64,000 nt of DNA from a bacterium (GTDB lineage Bacteria > Bacillota > Clostridia > Lachnospirales > Lachnospiraceae): positions 42,848 to 106,847 of the forward strand of contig JALFNN010000065.1 of assembly GCA_022774325.1 (NCBI GenBank). Direction: 5' to 3'. The notes under the pieces are model-generated. The model was not told the origin of the DNA and made no database searches. It saw nothing but the letters and a program-made list of their open reading frames with translations. The translations under genes were made by a program, and so were the position numbers. The stretch's first letter is position 1. Each line of letters begins with the position of its first letter. Positions 8,084 through 18,820 of this stretch are shown here, piece after piece.

Positions 8084-10069
8084 ATGGATCATTTTGAATT
8101 AGTATCAGAATATGCCCCGACCGGTGACCAGCCGCAGGCGATTGAACAGTTAGTAAAAGGCTTTAAGGAAGGTAACCAGTGCCAGACACTTCTTGGTGTT
8201 ACCGGTTCCGGTAAGACCTTTACGATGGCGAATGTCATCCAACAATTAAATAAACCAACGCTGATTATAGCGCACAACAAGACTCTTGCAGCGCAGCTTT
8301 ACGGTGAATTCAAGGAATTCTTCCCTAACAACGCAGTCGAGTACTTTGTGTCCTACTACGACTACTACCAGCCCGAAGCATATGTCCCGTCATCAGACAC
8401 TTACATTGCCAAGGATTCCGCAATCAACGATGAGATTGATAAACTCCGTCATTCTGCGACAGCAGCGCTGTCCGAGCGCAATGACGTGATCATTGTGGCC
8501 AGCGTATCCTGCATTTACGGACTGGGTTCGCCGATCGATTATAAAGAAATGGTAATCTCTCTGCGCCCCGGAATGATAAAGGACAGAGATGAGATGCTGA
8601 AGAAGCTGATCGAGATTCAGTATGACAGAAATGATATGGATTTCAAACGGGGCACATTCCGGGTCCGGGGAGACGTTGTGGAAATATTTCCGGCGTATTC
8701 GGAGAAAATAGCATATAGAGTGGAATTCTTCGGAGATGAGATTGACCGGATCACGGAGATTGATACGCTTACGGGAGAAATCCTGAATGTGATCGGACAT
8801 GTCGCAATTTTCCCGGCATCTCATTATGTAGTTTCCAAAGATAAAATGGAGGCGGCGATTGCGGAGATTGAAAAGGAACTGGAGGGACAGATCCGGTTTT
8901 TTAAGGGAGAAGACAAGCTTCTGGAGGCGCAGCGCATTTCCGAACGAACTAATTTTGATATTGAAATGATGCGTGAAACAGGATTCTGTTCGGGTATTGA
9001 GAACTATTCCCGACATTTGACAGGACTTGCACCGGGACAGCCGCCGCAGACTTTGATCGACTATTTCCCGGATGATTTTCTGATGATCATTGATGAGTCC
9101 CATAAGACGGTTCCGCAAATCGGAGCGATGTATCATGGGGATCAGTCGAGAAAAACAACGCTGGTGGATTATGGGTTCCGTCTCCCGTCGGCTAAGGACA
9201 ACAGGCCGCTTAGTTTTGAGGAATTTGAAAGCAAGATCGACCAGGTCATGTTCGTCTCCGCGACTCCGGGTGAATATGAAGAGCAGCATGAACTGCTGCG
9301 GGCTGAGCAGGTGATCCGTCCGACCGGGCTTCTGGATCCGGAGGTGGAAGTGCGTCCGATTGAGGGACAGATTGATGATCTGGTAGCCGAGGTGAATAAA
9401 GAGACAGCAAAGAAGAATAAAGTCCTGATCACTACTCTGACGAAACGCATGGCAGAAGATCTGACAGACTATATGAGAGAACTGGGAATAAGGGTGAAAT
9501 ATCTGCATTCCGATATTGATACACTGGAACGGACGGAGATCATTCGTGATATGCGTCTGGACGTGTTTGATGTACTTGTGGGTATCAATCTTCTGAGAGA
9601 GGGACTGGATATTCCGGAGATTACGCTTGTCGCTATTCTGGATGCTGACAAAGAAGGCTTCCTGCGTTCGGAGACTTCCTTGATACAGACGATAGGACGT
9701 GCGGCGCGAAATGCGGACGGTCATGTCATTATGTATGCGGATCATATCACGGACTCTATGCGCGTAGCGATTGATGAGACGAAACGTCGGCGTGCAATTC
9801 AGATGGCTTATAACGAAGAACACGGAATTACTCCACAGACGATCCGAAAATCCGTGCGTGACCTGATCAGTATTTCCAAGAAAGTGGCGGCCGAAGAGAT
9901 GCGTCTTGAAAAAGATCCGGAATCCATGAGTAAAGGAGAGCTTGAAAAGCTGATCAGCAGTCTGACAAAGCAGATGAAGAAGGCTGCGGCGGAACTGAAT
10001 TTCGAAGCCGCGGCGGAATTGCGTGATAAGCTGGTTGAGTTGAAGAGAAATTTAAATGAACTTGAATAG
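8084..10069 (+). CDS. uvrB: Excinuclease ABC subunit B
   Basis: DNA damage-verification helicase of nucleotide excision repair, 661 aa, full length. Walker A GSGKT is at 41-45. The beta-hairpin region ([12 protein letters not shown]), the helicase motif REGLDIPE and a C-terminal UVR/coiled-coil motif ([13 protein letters not shown]) are all visible. RBS AGGAGG precedes ATG 8084. uvrA follows after 27 bp and is surely cotranscribed. An SOS-like box lies upstream. Confidence 0.98.
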   Translation: MDHFELVSEYAPTGDQPQAIEQLVKGFKEGNQCQTLLGVTGSGKTFTMANVIQQLNKPTLIIAHNKTLAAQLYGEFKEFFPNNAVEYFVSYYDYYQPEAYVPSSDTYIAKDSAINDEIDKLRHSATAALSERNDVIIVASVSCIYGLGSPIDYKEMVISLRPGMIKDRDEMLKKLIEIQYDRNDMDFKRGTFRVRGDVVEIFPAYSEKIAYRVEFFGDEIDRITEIDTLTGEILNVIGHVAIFPASHYVVSKDKMEAAIAEIEKELEGQIRFFKGEDKLLEAQRISERTNFDIEMMRETGFCSGIENYSRHLTGLAPGQPPQTLIDYFPDDFLMIIDESHKTVPQIGAMYHGDQSRKTTLVDYGFRLPSAKDNRPLSFEEFESKIDQVMFVSATPGEYEEQHELLRAEQVIRPTGLLDPEVEVRPIEGQIDDLVAEVNKETAKKNKVLITTLTKRMAEDLTDYMRELGIRVKYLHSDIDTLERTEIIRDMRLDVFDVLVGINLLREGLDIPEITLVAILDADKEGFLRSETSLIQTIGRAARNADGHVIMYADHITDSMRVAIDETKRRRAIQMAYNEEHGITPQTIRKSVRDLISISKKVAAEEMRLEKDPESMSKGELEKLISSLTKQMKKAAAELNFEAAAELRDKLVELKRNLNELE

Positions 10070-10096
10070 ATTGAGATAAGACAGAGGTAGACTAAG

Positions 10097-12934
10097 ATGG
10101 CAGAAGAAAAGAAGCAATTTATTAAGATCAGAGGAGCAAATGAGCATAATTTAAAGAATATTGATGTGGATATCCCGAGAAATGAACTGGTGGTTCTGAC
10201 TGGCCTTAGTGGATCGGGGAAATCATCTCTGGCTTTTGATACCATTTATGCGGAAGGGCAAAGAAGATATATGGAATCCTTGTCTTCTTATGCAAGACAG
10301 TTTTTGGGACAGATGGAGAAACCAGATGTGGAAAGCATTGAAGGATTATCTCCGGCAATCTCCATTGATCAGAAATCGACAAACCGGAATCCCCGTTCTA
10401 CCGTGGGAACTGTGACAGAAATTTATGATTATTTCCGTCTGCTGTATGCGAGAATCGGAATTCCGCATTGCCCGAAATGTGGGAGAGAGATTAAGAAGCA
10501 GACGGTGGATCAGATGACGGATCAGATCATGGCACTGCCGGAGGGAAGTAAGATTCAGCTCATGGCGCCGGTGGTGCGCGGAAGAAAGGGAACGCACGCG
10601 AAGCTTCTTGAACGTGCAAAAAAGAGTGGATATGTGCGCGTGCGGATTGATGGGAACATGTATGAACTTTCCGAAGAGATTGCTTTGGATAAGAACATTA
10701 AGCATAATATTGAAATTATTGTAGACCGTCTCGTTGTGAGGCCGGGGATCGAAAAGAGACTGGCGGATTCCGTGGAAAGTGTTCTGAATTTGGCGGAGGG
10801 CCTCCTTCTGGTTGATGTGATTGGGGGAGAACCCATGAATTTCAGCCAGAGTTTTTCCTGCCCGGACTGCGGAATCAGTATTGATGAGATCGAACCGAGA
10901 AGCTTTTCGTTCAACAATCCGTTTGGTGCATGCCCGGAGTGTTTCGGACTCGGCTACAAGATGGAATTTGATGAAGATCTGATCATACCGGATAAATCCC
11001 TCAGTATCAGTCAGGGAGCGATCGCCGTGACGGGATGGCAGTCTTGTACGGATAAATCAAGCTTTACTTATGCGATTCTGGATGCACTTCAGAAAGAATA
11101 TCATTTCAGTCTGGAGACGCCATTCGAAGAGTATCCTAAGGAGATCCATGATTTGCTGATTTACGGAACAAAAGGCAAAGAGGTAAAGGTTCATTATAAA
11201 GGTCAGCGCGGAGAGGGGATTTATGATGTGGCTTTTGAAGGGATTATTAAGAATGTAGAACGCCGTTATCGGGAAACAGGTTCGGAGACGATGAAGGCAG
11301 AGTATGAGAGCTTTATGCAGATCACACCTTGTCGGGAGTGTAAAGGACAGCGGTTGAAGAAATCGGCACTTGCTGTGACGGTTGGTGGTAGAAATATTCA
11401 TGAAGTGACAGCTATGTCTATTGAGAACCTTCAGCAATTTTTAGAAGCGCTTGAACTGACAAAAACCCAGCAGATGATCGGAGGACAGATCCTGAAGGAG
11501 ATCCGCGCAAGAATTCAGTTTCTGATGGATGTGGGATTGGAATATCTGACCTTATCGAGAGCAACGGCAAGCCTTTCAGGTGGAGAAGCACAGCGTATCC
11601 GACTTGCAACACAGATCGGGTCCGGGCTCGTTGGAGTGGCGTATATACTGGATGAACCGAGTATCGGACTTCATCAGAGGGATAATGACAAACTTCTTGC
11701 TACGTTGAAGCACCTCCGCGATCTGGGAAATACGTTGATTGTGGTGGAGCATGATGAAGATACTATGTTTGCGGCGGATCATATCATTGATATCGGGCCG
11801 GGAGCCGGTGAGCACGGCGGGAAACTGGTGGCTCAGGGAACGGCGGAAGAGATCATGAAGGTGGAGGAATCGATTACAGGGGCTTATCTGAGCGGAAGAG
11901 TGAAGATACCTGTCCCGGAAAAACGTGCAGAACCAAACGGATGGATCAAAGTGGTCGGTGCCGCCGAGAATAATCTGAAAAATATTGACGTGGAATTCCC
12001 ACTGGGAGTGATGACCTGTGTGACGGGGGTATCCGGATCAGGCAAAAGCTCTCTGGTAAATGAAATCCTTTATAAGAGTATGGCGCGGAAACTGAACCAT
12101 GCAAGAGTGATACCCGGCAAACATACCAGAATTGAGGGATTGGAACAACTGGATAAAGTGATTGCGATTGACCAGTCCCCGATCGGCAGGACCCCCCGGT
12201 CGAATCCGGCTACTTATACGGGAGTCTTTGATCTGATTCGTGATCTTTTTGCGTCTACATCGGATGCGAAGGCAAAAGGCTATAAAAAGGGGAGATTTAG
12301 TTTCAATGTAAAAGGCGGACGATGTGAGGCTTGCAGCGGTGACGGGATTATCAAAATTGAAATGCATTTTCTTCCGGATGTCTATGTCCCTTGCGAAGTC
12401 TGCGGCGGGAAGCGGTATAACCGGGAGACTCTTGAGGTGAAATATAAAGGGAAGAGTATTTACGATGTGCTGGATATGACAGTGGAAGAGGCTCTGCATT
12501 TCTTTGAAAATGTGCCGAGCATCCGTAGAAAAATGGAGACATTGTACGATGTGGGATTGTCTTACATCCGACTGGGACAGCCGTCCACGACGCTTTCGGG
12601 AGGAGAAGCACAGCGAATCAAGCTGGCAACGGAACTCAGCCGGCGTAGTACCGGGAAGACGGTATATATTCTGGATGAACCGACCACAGGACTTCATTTT
12701 GCAGATGTACACAAGTTGACAGAAATTCTGAAAAGACTGACAGAAGATGGAAATACGGTGATTGTAATCGAGCATAATCTGGATGTGATCAAGACGGCGG
12801 ACTACATCATTGATATCGGTCCGGAAGGCGGTGATAAGGGAGGAACGATCGTAGCTCACGGCACGCCGGAAGAAATTGCTGCAAATCCGAATTCATATAC
12901 CGGCAAGTATATTGACATGATGCTGAAAAAATGA
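10097..12934 (+). CDS. uvrA: Excinuclease ABC subunit A
   Basis: Damage-recognition ATPase of nucleotide excision repair, 945 aa. It has two ABC modules: P-loops [11 protein letters not shown] (GSGKS at 39-43) and [11 protein letters not shown], each with its own LSGGEAQRI signature. Zinc fingers are formed by CPKC, CPDCG...CPEC and CEAC...CEVCGGKRY. It works with UvrB, encoded directly upstream. No clear terminator follows; the next promoter is 46 bp downstream. Confidence 0.98.
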   Translation: MAEEKKQFIKIRGANEHNLKNIDVDIPRNELVVLTGLSGSGKSSLAFDTIYAEGQRRYMESLSSYARQFLGQMEKPDVESIEGLSPAISIDQKSTNRNPRSTVGTVTEIYDYFRLLYARIGIPHCPKCGREIKKQTVDQMTDQIMALPEGSKIQLMAPVVRGRKGTHAKLLERAKKSGYVRVRIDGNMYELSEEIALDKNIKHNIEIIVDRLVVRPGIEKRLADSVESVLNLAEGLLLVDVIGGEPMNFSQSFSCPDCGISIDEIEPRSFSFNNPFGACPECFGLGYKMEFDEDLIIPDKSLSISQGAIAVTGWQSCTDKSSFTYAILDALQKEYHFSLETPFEEYPKEIHDLLIYGTKGKEVKVHYKGQRGEGIYDVAFEGIIKNVERRYRETGSETMKAEYESFMQITPCRECKGQRLKKSALAVTVGGRNIHEVTAMSIENLQQFLEALELTKTQQMIGGQILKEIRARIQFLMDVGLEYLTLSRATASLSGGEAQRIRLATQIGSGLVGVAYILDEPSIGLHQRDNDKLLATLKHLRDLGNTLIVVEHDEDTMFAADHIIDIGPGAGEHGGKLVAQGTAEEIMKVEESITGAYLSGRVKIPVPEKRAEPNGWIKVVGAAENNLKNIDVEFPLGVMTCVTGVSGSGKSSLVNEILYKSMARKLNHARVIPGKHTRIEGLEQLDKVIAIDQSPIGRTPRSNPATYTGVFDLIRDLFASTSDAKAKGYKKGRFSFNVKGGRCEACSGDGIIKIEMHFLPDVYVPCEVCGGKRYNRETLEVKYKGKSIYDVLDMTVEEALHFFENVPSIRRKMETLYDVGLSYIRLGQPSTTLSGGEAQRIKLATELSRRSTGKTVYILDEPTTGLHFADVHKLTEILKRLTEDGNTVIVIEHNLDVIKTADYIIDIGPEGGDKGGTIVAHGTPEEIAANPNSYTGKYIDMMLKK

Positions 12935-12979
12935 TAAACCTTAAGAAAATCTAAAAAATGAAAAAACTCTTTCCATTTA

Positions 12980-13008
12980 TTAGAATTTTTATTATAATAG
13001 AATATGTA
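12980..13008 (+). promoter_or_regulatory. Probable promoter for mreB
   Basis: TTAGAA (12980-12985), 17 bp, TATAAT (13003-13008). The -10 is perfect and the -35 moderate. Confidence 0.5.
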
Positions 13009-13082
13009 TGTGTCTCATACAAGTTTGTAATGATATAACGAAAGATAGTGGAAATAGATAGAAGAATGAAAGGGGAATCAGC

Positions 13083-14072
13083 ATGTCAGTAGATTTGGGA
13101 ATTGATTTGGGAACAGCGAGCATTCTCGTTTATGTAAAAGGAAAAGGGGTTGTTTTAAAGGAACCATCTGTGGTGGCTTTTGACAGAGATACAAATGTAA
13201 TCAAAGCAATCGGAGAAGAAGCACGTCTGATGCTGGGGAGAACTCCGGGCAATATTGTAGCAGTAAGACCGCTTCGGCAGGGTGTTATTTCCGATTATAT
13301 AGTAACCGAAAAGATGATTAAGTATTTTGTGCAAAAAGCACTTGGAAAGCGTACATTTAAGAAACCGAATATCAGTATTTGTGTTCCGAGCGGTGTTACC
13401 GAAGTTGAGAAGAAAGCGGTTGAGGAAGCTGCATTTGCAGCCGGAGCCAGGGAAGTGCATCTGATCGAGGAACCTGTAGCTGCGGCGATTGGGGCCGGAA
13501 TTGATATTGCTAAGCCGTGTGGCAATATGATCGTGGATATCGGTGGAGGTACATCTGATATTGCTGTTATTTCTCTTGGAGGAACGGTAGTAAATACATC
13601 ACTCAAGATTGCCGGTGATGATTTTGATGAGGCAATTGTGCGTTTTATGCGTAAGAAGCATAATCTTTTGATTGGAGAGCGTACCGCAGAGGATATTAAG
13701 ATTAAAATAGGGACAACCTATCCGTTGGTTGAGGAAGAGACGATGGAGGTGCGCGGAAGGAACCTTGTCACAGGACTTCCAAAGATCGTGACTGTTACAT
13801 CTTCTGAAACAGAGGAAGCACTTCGTGAAACGACAAGTCAGATTGTTGAGGCGGTCATTGCAGTGCTGGAGCGCACACCACCGGAACTTTCAGCCGACAT
13901 CCTGGATCGTGGAATCGTATTGACCGGAGGTGGGGCAATGCTTCGTGGACTGGAGGAATTGATCGAAGAGAAGACAGGAATCAACACCATGACAGCGGAA
14001 GATCCGATGAAGGTTGTTGCGATCGGTACAGGACAGTTTGTAGAATTTATGAATGGAAGAAAAGATTTATAA
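13083..14072 (+). CDS. mreB: MreB/Mbl-type actin-like cell-shape protein
   Basis: Actin-fold ATPase that guides elongation of the side wall under the membrane; 329 aa. The phosphate-1 motif DLGIDLGTAS, phosphate-2 motif VDIGGGTSDIAV and adenosine motif VLTGGGAMLRG are present. RBS AAAGGGGA precedes ATG 13083. The gene stands alone, without mreC/mreD, so it may be an mbl or mreBH paralogue rather than the mreBCD copy. It ends at a terminator. Confidence 0.93.
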   Translation: MSVDLGIDLGTASILVYVKGKGVVLKEPSVVAFDRDTNVIKAIGEEARLMLGRTPGNIVAVRPLRQGVISDYIVTEKMIKYFVQKALGKRTFKKPNISICVPSGVTEVEKKAVEEAAFAAGAREVHLIEEPVAAAIGAGIDIAKPCGNMIVDIGGGTSDIAVISLGGTVVNTSLKIAGDDFDEAIVRFMRKKHNLLIGERTAEDIKIKIGTTYPLVEEETMEVRGRNLVTGLPKIVTVTSSETEEALRETTSQIVEAVIAVLERTPPELSADILDRGIVLTGGGAMLRGLEELIEEKTGINTMTAEDPMKVVAIGTGQFVEFMNGRKDL

Positions 14073-14105
14073 AGGATCGATGATTGTGCGTGTATAATAA
14101 AAGTC

Positions 14106-14135
14106 AGGCTGTTTCGTGATGAGACAGCCTTTTTA
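14106..14135 (+). terminator. Terminator after mreB
   Basis: AGGCTGTTTC pairs with GAGACAGCCT (one G-U) and is followed by TTTTT. Confidence 0.85.
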
Positions 14136-14160
14136 CTCTATACGAAAGTTCGGGTATACT
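14132..14160 (+). promoter_or_regulatory. Promoter for recD2
   Basis: TTTACT (14132-14137), 17 bp, TATACT (14155-14160). The -35 element lies in the T-run of the mreB terminator. Confidence 0.55.
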
Positions 14161-14183
14161 TATTATTTCTATAAGGAGAAGAT

Positions 14184-16415
14184 ATGGAAGTAATTCAAGG
14201 TTATGTGGAACATATCGTATTCCGGAATGAAGATAATGGGTATACGGTGTTTCACTTAAACAATGATGATGGAGATTTGACTTGTGTCGGAAATTTTAAC
14301 TATATAGCTGAGGGAGAACTTGTAGAGGTCAAGGGTGAGTATACTGTACACAGTATGTACGGAACACAGCTCAAAGTAAGCGAGTATGAAATAAAAGCGC
14401 CGGAAGATCTTATTTCTATTGAACGTTATCTCGGTTCCGGTGCAATCAAAGGGGTAGGAGCATCTCTTGCGGGACGAATTGTGAAAAAGTTCAGGGAAGA
14501 TACATTCCGAATCATGGAAGAAGAGCCGGAAAGACTGGCGGAAGTGCGAGGAATCAGTGAGCGAATGGCTCGTGACATTGCACTTCAGGTAGAAGAAAAA
14601 AAAGATATGCGGAAAGCAATGATTTATCTGCAGAAATACGGAGTCTCTACGACCCTTGCGGCGAAAATATATAAATATTATGGTCAGAATACATTTCGTG
14701 TATTGGAAGAGAATCCTTATCAAATGGCAGATCATATACAGGGGATCGGGTTTAAGACGGCAGATGAGATTGCAATGCACATTGGGATTCATACGGATTC
14801 TGATTACAGAATAAGAAGCGGAATTTTCTATACGCTGCAACAAAGTGTAGCGGATGGCCATGTCTATCTGATTCGTGAAGTGTTGATGCAAAGAGCCTCT
14901 GCGCTTCTGGAAGTAGAAATTCAGAATATGGAAAAGCATCTGATGGATCTGGCTATGGAGAGAAAGGTGATTCTGAAAGAAGGTGAGGACGGTCTCAGAG
15001 TATATCCGGCTCATTTTTATTATCTGGAGCTTAATGCGGCGAAAATGCTGCATGATCTGAATGTGGAATACGATGAAACTGACGTTGTAGTTACAAAGAG
15101 GCTGCATCAAATTGAAAAAGAAACCGGAATGGAGCTGGATGAAAAGCAGCAGATGGCAGTAATTGCGGCAGTGCGGCATGGTATCACGATTCTGACGGGA
15201 GGCCCCGGAACAGGAAAAACGACTACGATTAAAGCGATGATACATTATTTCCGGAATGAAGAACTGGAATTGCGCCTGGCAGCACCGACGGGCAGGGCTG
15301 CGAAGCGGATGACTGAGGCAACCGGATATGAGGCACAGACGATTCACCGTTTGCTGGAAGTAACCGGAAATCCGGAAGAAGAGAATGTCAGAAACGGATT
15401 TGCACGAAATGAAGAGAACCCACTGGAAGCAGATGTGATCATCATTGATGAGATGTCTATGGTAGATCTCTCGCTGATGCATGCGCTGCTTGCTGCTGTT
15501 ACGCCTGGAACGAGACTTGTCCTGGTAGGAGACTGCAATCAGCTTCCGTCGGTGGGGCCCGGAAGTGTTTTAAAAGATCTGATTGCGTCAGAACAATTTC
15601 AGGTCGTGATGCTTACCAAGATTTTTCGTCAGGCTCAAGAAAGTGATATTGTTGTAAATGCACATAAGATCAACCGTGGAGAAATGGTTAAGCTGGATAA
15701 TAAGAGCCGGGATTTCTTTTTCCTGAAGAGAAATGATGCAAATGTGATCATCAGTGTGCTTTTGACTCTGATCCAGAAGAAACTTCCGAAATATGTGGAT
15801 GCGAAACCATATGATATTCAAGTACTGACTCCGATGCGTAAAGGTCTGCTCGGGGTGGAACGGCTGAATAATATTCTCCAGCAATATTTGAATCCGCCGG
15901 CAAAAAATAAAGAAGAGAAAGAGTACGGTGATAAAAAATTCCGTGTCGGCGATAAAGTGATGCAGATTAAGAATAATTATCAGTTGGAATGGGAAATTAC
16001 GACAAAATATGGACTTGTTGTTGATAAAGGAACCGGTATTTTTAACGGAGATATGGGTGTGATAACAGAGATCAATAACTATACAGAAACTCTGGAAGTG
16101 GAGTATGATGAAAAAAGAAAGGTAAAGTACCCGTTTGAGCTCCTTGAGGAATTGGAACTGGCATATGCGATAACGATCCATAAATCACAGGGAAGTGAAT
16201 ATCCGGCTGTCTTGATTCCTTTATTGACAGGACCGCGTCAGCTGTTTCACAGAAATCTTTTATATACTGCGATTACACGGGCAAAAAAATGTGTAACAAT
16301 CGTGGGCAGTGATGTAACGTTTCAGGAAATGATACAGAATACAGATGAACAGAACAGAAATACCAGCCTTGATGAACGCATCAGGGAAATATATGGTTTG
16401 AGTGAAGAGAGCTAA
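14184..16415 (+). CDS. recD2: RecD2-type ATP-dependent DNA helicase
   Basis: Superfamily 1B 5'-3' helicase found where no RecBC is present; 743 aa. The N-terminal OB-like region is followed by helix-hairpin-helix segments (SGAIKGVGASLAGRIV; IQGIGFKTADEIA). Walker A GGPGTGKT is at 339-346. DEMSMVD is the Walker B motif, and the C-terminal motif (AYAITIHKSQGSEY) is intact. RBS AAGGAG precedes ATG 14184. Role inferred from the family: DNA repair or replication-fork processing. comF follows after 24 bp. Confidence 0.95.
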   Translation: MEVIQGYVEHIVFRNEDNGYTVFHLNNDDGDLTCVGNFNYIAEGELVEVKGEYTVHSMYGTQLKVSEYEIKAPEDLISIERYLGSGAIKGVGASLAGRIVKKFREDTFRIMEEEPERLAEVRGISERMARDIALQVEEKKDMRKAMIYLQKYGVSTTLAAKIYKYYGQNTFRVLEENPYQMADHIQGIGFKTADEIAMHIGIHTDSDYRIRSGIFYTLQQSVADGHVYLIREVLMQRASALLEVEIQNMEKHLMDLAMERKVILKEGEDGLRVYPAHFYYLELNAAKMLHDLNVEYDETDVVVTKRLHQIEKETGMELDEKQQMAVIAAVRHGITILTGGPGTGKTTTIKAMIHYFRNEELELRLAAPTGRAAKRMTEATGYEAQTIHRLLEVTGNPEEENVRNGFARNEENPLEADVIIIDEMSMVDLSLMHALLAAVTPGTRLVLVGDCNQLPSVGPGSVLKDLIASEQFQVVMLTKIFRQAQESDIVVNAHKINRGEMVKLDNKSRDFFFLKRNDANVIISVLLTLIQKKLPKYVDAKPYDIQVLTPMRKGLLGVERLNNILQQYLNPPAKNKEEKEYGDKKFRVGDKVMQIKNNYQLEWEITTKYGLVVDKGTGIFNGDMGVITEINNYTETLEVEYDEKRKVKYPFELLEELELAYAITIHKSQGSEYPAVLIPLLTGPRQLFHRNLLYTAITRAKKCVTIVGSDVTFQEMIQNTDEQNRNTSLDERIREIYGLSEES

Positions 16416-16439
16416 AAGAAACCGAATCCGTTCATAATA

Positions 16440-17174
16440 TTGAGAGAAAAGGCAAAAATCCTATGGAATAGAAAATGGATAGAGGAGAGGTGCCTCGATA
16501 TTTTGTATCCACAGAAATGTCCGTTTTGCGGAAAAATAGAAAAACAGCGGATCTGCAAGGAGTGCCGTAAAAAAATCCTGCCGGTGGAGGAACCACGATG
16601 TAAAAAATGTGGAAAGCCTATCCGGGAGGCGGAAAAGGAATATTGTTATGATTGCACTATGATCAGGCATGTATTCGAGGAAGGAAGAAGTATCTGGATT
16701 CATAAAGAGCCTGTAAGCCGGGCAGTTTATGCGTTGAAATATCAAAACAGAAGAATTTATGCAAAAGCATTTGGAGAAGAAATGGCAGACCAGTATGGTT
16801 ATTATTTGAGAGAAAAAAAGGTGGAACTGATTGTTCCGGTTCCGCTGCATCGAAAGAAGATGCGCATCAGAGGCTATAACCAGGCGGCGCTTGTCGCAGA
16901 AGTTCTTGGAGAAATCACTGGCATTTCGGTCGATGAAGATATTCTTGTCAGGGTGAAAAATACAAAACCTTTGAAGCAGTTAAATGATAAAGAACGAAGA
17001 AGGAGTATCAGAGGTGCATTTTCTGTGAGAAAAAGTGTCTGGGCGAAAACGATAGTTCTGATTGATGATATCTATACAACCGGAAGCACACTGGATGAGG
17101 CGGCGCGGGTACTGCTGAAAGCAGGGGCAGAAAAAGTCTATTTTTTGACTATTAGTATTGGACAAGGATACTGA
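16440..17174 (+). CDS. comF: ComF family phosphoribosyltransferase-like protein
   Basis: 244 aa. An N-terminal zinc ribbon (CPFCG...CKEC and CKKCGKP...CYDC) is followed by a phosphoribosyltransferase fold with the PRPP loop IVLIDDIYTTGSTLDEA. In transformable bacteria ComF helps take single-stranded DNA into the cytosol. Start uncertain: the frame begins at TTG 16440 with no obvious RBS. A second TTG at 16503 lies after GAGGAGAGG and would give MYPQKCPFCG. Adjacent to recD2, which suits a DNA-processing theme, but no other com genes are visible. Confidence 0.88.
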   Translation: MREKAKILWNRKWIEERCLDILYPQKCPFCGKIEKQRICKECRKKILPVEEPRCKKCGKPIREAEKEYCYDCTMIRHVFEEGRSIWIHKEPVSRAVYALKYQNRRIYAKAFGEEMADQYGYYLREKKVELIVPVPLHRKKMRIRGYNQAALVAEVLGEITGISVDEDILVRVKNTKPLKQLNDKERRRSIRGAFSVRKSVWAKTIVLIDDIYTTGSTLDEAARVLLKAGAEKVYFLTISIGQGY

Positions 17175-17187
17175 TATTTGTTATACT
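17158..17187 (+). promoter_or_regulatory. Promoter for the membrane-protein/cdaA operon
   Basis: TTGGAC (17158-17163), 18 bp, TATACT (17182-17187). It lies at the end of comF, 45 bp before the next start. Confidence 0.55.
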
Positions 17188-17231
17188 AAAAATAGCGCAA
17201 ATACGAGGAGAAAACGTATCGAGGTGACTAT

Positions 17232-17627
17232 ATGTTAAATGAAGACAAAGTGAAGCTGATGACAAGAATGGCAATGTACGAAAGCAAGGAAGGTGCGGAA
17301 GATTTCAAGATCAGCTCATATTACAGAAAAGATTATTCGAGCTTTCATACCATTGTTACGATCATCTTGGTTACGATTGGATACATGATCGCAGTGGGAG
17401 TCGGCGCGGTTGCATTTATGGATGTAATTCTGGAGAACCTTAATTTTGCTTTTATTATAATGATAGGGCTCTGTATATTGACCGGATATATTGTTCTGGT
17501 TGTGCTTTATGGCATTGTGGCATCACAGTTTTATCAGAAGAAGCATAATGATGCCCGTCAGAGAGTGAAAAAATTTAACCATGATCTGACCAGACTGAAC
17601 AGAATGTATGAAAGGGAGAAGAAGTAA
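17232..17627 (+). CDS. Conserved membrane protein, function unknown
   Basis: 131 aa. A polar N-terminus of about 38 residues is followed by two strong membrane segments (about 39-62 and 72-98). A basic helical tail (YQKKHNDARQRVKKFNHDL) should remain in the cytosol. It has a good RBS (GAGGTGA) before ATG 17232. Its stop overlaps the ATG of the next gene (TAATG), so the two are translationally coupled. Family not recognised. Position upstream of cdaA suggests an envelope-related role, which is inference only. Confidence 0.8.
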   Translation: MLNEDKVKLMTRMAMYESKEGAEDFKISSYYRKDYSSFHTIVTIILVTIGYMIAVGVGAVAFMDVILENLNFAFIIMIGLCILTGYIVLVVLYGIVASQFYQKKHNDARQRVKKFNHDLTRLNRMYEREKK

Positions 17628-18775
17628 TGAGCGAGTTGTTGGTTTTAAGAGAAAGAATACAGAAAATATATACCAGTTATTCCATTTATGTGGATAAGGC
17701 AGCTCAGTTCATTCTGAGCTTCGTTTCCTTTTATCTGATTAATCAGAATATTGGTGTGATGAAGACACTTACAACTCCGGTTGTTACGGTTGCCTTGGCG
17801 GTGATCTGTACGTTTCTTCCGCCTGTTACAGTAGCATTGGTGGCAGCTGCGCTGATTCTTGCGCATTTGTTTAAACTATCTCTGGGTGTTATGGCAGTGA
17901 GCGCCATGATTTTTGTAATGATGTTTATTTTTTACTGTCGGTTCACTCCGAAAAAGGCATTGGTGCTTTTGATTACTCCGATTGCGTTTATGCTGCATAT
18001 TCCGTATGTGGTTCCAGTGGTATGTGGACTTGCGATGACGCCGGTTACGGCAGTTCCGATTGCTTTTGGAACAATTATCTATTATATGATTCTCTGTGTG
18101 AAGAATTCTGCGGCAGCGATTTCCGCAACGGAAGGGATCACCGGTCAAATCTCATTTTTTGTCAGGACAGTATTTCAGAATAAAGAACTTTGGATTACAG
18201 TGATTGCCTTTACAATCTGTATTTTTACTGTATATGTTGTTCGCAGACTTTCCATTGATCATGCCTGGAAAGCGGCTGTTGCGGCTGGCGCGGTCGCCAG
18301 TATTCTGGTTATTGTTATTGGAGATATTGCGTTTGACATACATACTTCTTATGGTGTTCTGATCGGTGGCAATATTTTGGCGATTCTTATCGGTCTTGTG
18401 TTGGAATTTTTTCTGTTTTCTGTGGATTATTCAAGGACTGAGCATATACAGTATGAAGATGATGAATATTATTATTATGTAAAAGCAGTTCCGAAGATGT
18501 CGGTTGCAGCTCCGGAAAAAATGGTAAAACGTATTAATGAACGCCGCAATCCGGATGAAAAGGAATCTGAAGAAATCAGACGCAGGGCACCAAAACGCAC
18601 AGATGAAAGAAAAAATATGAAAAAGCGTCAGACGGAAAAAGAGACAAAGAAAAATTCCGGAACTCCTAGAAATACCCGTGTTCCGGCGAATAAAGATGAA
18701 CTGTTGCTGGCAAAAAGTCTGCAGGATGAATTGGATATTCAGGATATTGTGAAGAGAGAATTAGAAGAGCATTAA
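17627..18775 (+). CDS. Polytopic membrane protein with basic/acidic tail, function unknown
   Basis: 382 aa. After a short cytosolic N-terminus come about eight or nine hydrophobic segments to residue 265, then a highly charged tail of about 115 residues (YEDDEYYYYVKAVPKM, then Arg/Lys/Glu-rich). The fold is not recognised, and no transporter or enzyme motif can be seen. It overlaps the previous gene by 1 nt and precedes cdaA by 45 nt. Linked membrane genes plus CdaA/CdaR suggest an envelope or turgor function, but this is context only. Confidence 0.78.
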   Translation: MSELLVLRERIQKIYTSYSIYVDKAAQFILSFVSFYLINQNIGVMKTLTTPVVTVALAVICTFLPPVTVALVAAALILAHLFKLSLGVMAVSAMIFVMMFIFYCRFTPKKALVLLITPIAFMLHIPYVVPVVCGLAMTPVTAVPIAFGTIIYYMILCVKNSAAAISATEGITGQISFFVRTVFQNKELWITVIAFTICIFTVYVVRRLSIDHAWKAAVAAGAVASILVIVIGDIAFDIHTSYGVLIGGNILAILIGLVLEFFLFSVDYSRTEHIQYEDDEYYYYVKAVPKMSVAAPEKMVKRINERRNPDEKESEEIRRRAPKRTDERKNMKKRQTEKETKKNSGTPRNTRVPANKDELLLAKSLQDELDIQDIVKRELEEH

Positions 18776-18820
18776 TTTGGATAATAAGTTGGCATACTAT
18801 ATGGGAAAGGAGGTACAGGA

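Noticed and set aside
8393..9823. 476-codon open frame on the minus strand inside uvrB
   Set aside because: It is antisense to a certain gene, has a His/Arg/Leu-rich random composition and shows no known motif.
14256..15482. 408-codon minus-strand frame inside recD2
   Set aside because: Antisense shadow of a conserved helicase; no RBS or recognisable domain.
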